A stretch of 64,000 bases of DNA from Calditrichota bacterium. Its GTDB lineage: Bacteria > CLD3. A model generated the notes under the pieces. That model saw only the letters and a program-made list of their open reading frames with translations. It made no database searches and had not been told where the DNA came from. The DNA is taken from positions 124,001 through 188,000 of the forward strand of contig QQUF01000045.1 in NCBI GenBank assembly GCA_008501735.1, written 5' to 3'. Below are positions 63,893 to 64,000 of the stretch, in pieces; position 1 is the first letter of the stretch; each line of letters begins with the position of its first letter. The translations under genes and the position numbers were made by a program.

Positions 63893-64000
63893 TTTGTTTA
63901 AAACTTTAGGTTTTATCCTTAAAAGAATTATTCTTTTATTTTGGCTAATCTCATTTTAAATTAGTGAAACTTTAGGTAAAAATTTTTAGGCAACCAAGTG

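Noticed and set aside
63921-63937. AAAAGAAT-T-ATTCTTTT near the window end as a terminator
   Set aside because: The loop would be a single base and the stem is all A-T except one pair, so a functional hairpin is doubtful.
1-64000. tRNA, rRNA, CRISPR array, riboswitch or prophage
   Set aside because: Read for tRNA-like cloverleaves with CCA-type ends, regular spaced repeats, conserved riboswitch cores and phage structural genes; none was convincing.

Overview
This is an AT-rich chromosomal window (about one third G+C by eye) from a Gram-negative member of the FCB group. It fits best near the Ignavibacteriota/Kapabacteria or a neighbouring Bacteroidota lineage. The main reason is that seven large secreted proteins end in a type IX secretion (T9SS) type A sorting domain, six of them with the QNFPNPFNPTT/QNYPNPFNPST-type core. 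A DUF3078 outer-membrane protein, lipoproteins and many exported proteins agree with this. There is no rRNA or tRNA gene, so the taxon remains an inference. Many genes have GGAG-type ribosome-binding sites, and TTG starts are common.

Layout. 0-5.6 kb: tail of a secreted protein, DUF3078 porin-like protein, two tandem MscS channels each with its own terminator, then parE on the minus strand. 5.6-11.7 kb: acpS, a two-gene lipoprotein/T9SS propeller unit, folC and rho. 11.7-17 kb: minus-strand run of methyltransferases, a SirB1-like protein, an orphan DppC-type permease and a MATE exporter. 17-24.4 kb: exported proteins, a TetR regulator facing an outer-membrane protein across two identical palindromes, then a compact operon groES-like/folA/CotH-T9SS/TMEM175. 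24.5-33.5 kb: BNR propeller coupled to a MoaD/ThiS-like protein, alkD, a CNB-CNB-FHA-ABCG fusion facing a receiver-PP2C phosphatase, and yihY. 33.5-41.4 kb: SBBP protein, XPB helicase with its nuclease partner Bax1 (DUF790), RND transporter and a NurA nuclease. 41.9-52.6 kb: twin T9SS propellers, a short CvfB-like protein, histidine kinase, T9SS subtilase, tsaD, yaaA. 53-64 kb: aryl-CoA ligase, sulfite-oxidase-like enzyme, T9SS beta-helix and esterase proteins, pgi, lipoprotein.

How genes work together. Housekeeping functions (folate: folC, folA; translation/tRNA: tsaD, HemK-like methyltransferase; transcription termination: rho; topology: parE; glycolysis: pgi) are interleaved with surface and secretion cargo. 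The XPB/Bax1 pair and NurA form an archaeal-type DNA-processing neighbourhood.

The most distinctive non-coding feature is a family of short elements bounded by GTTACGCA...TGCGTAAC. Two homologous copies of about 290 bp lie in opposite orientation 11 kb apart, and a third copy of 148 bp has the same ends but a different core. I see no transposase, CRISPR array, prophage or recognised defence operon in the window.
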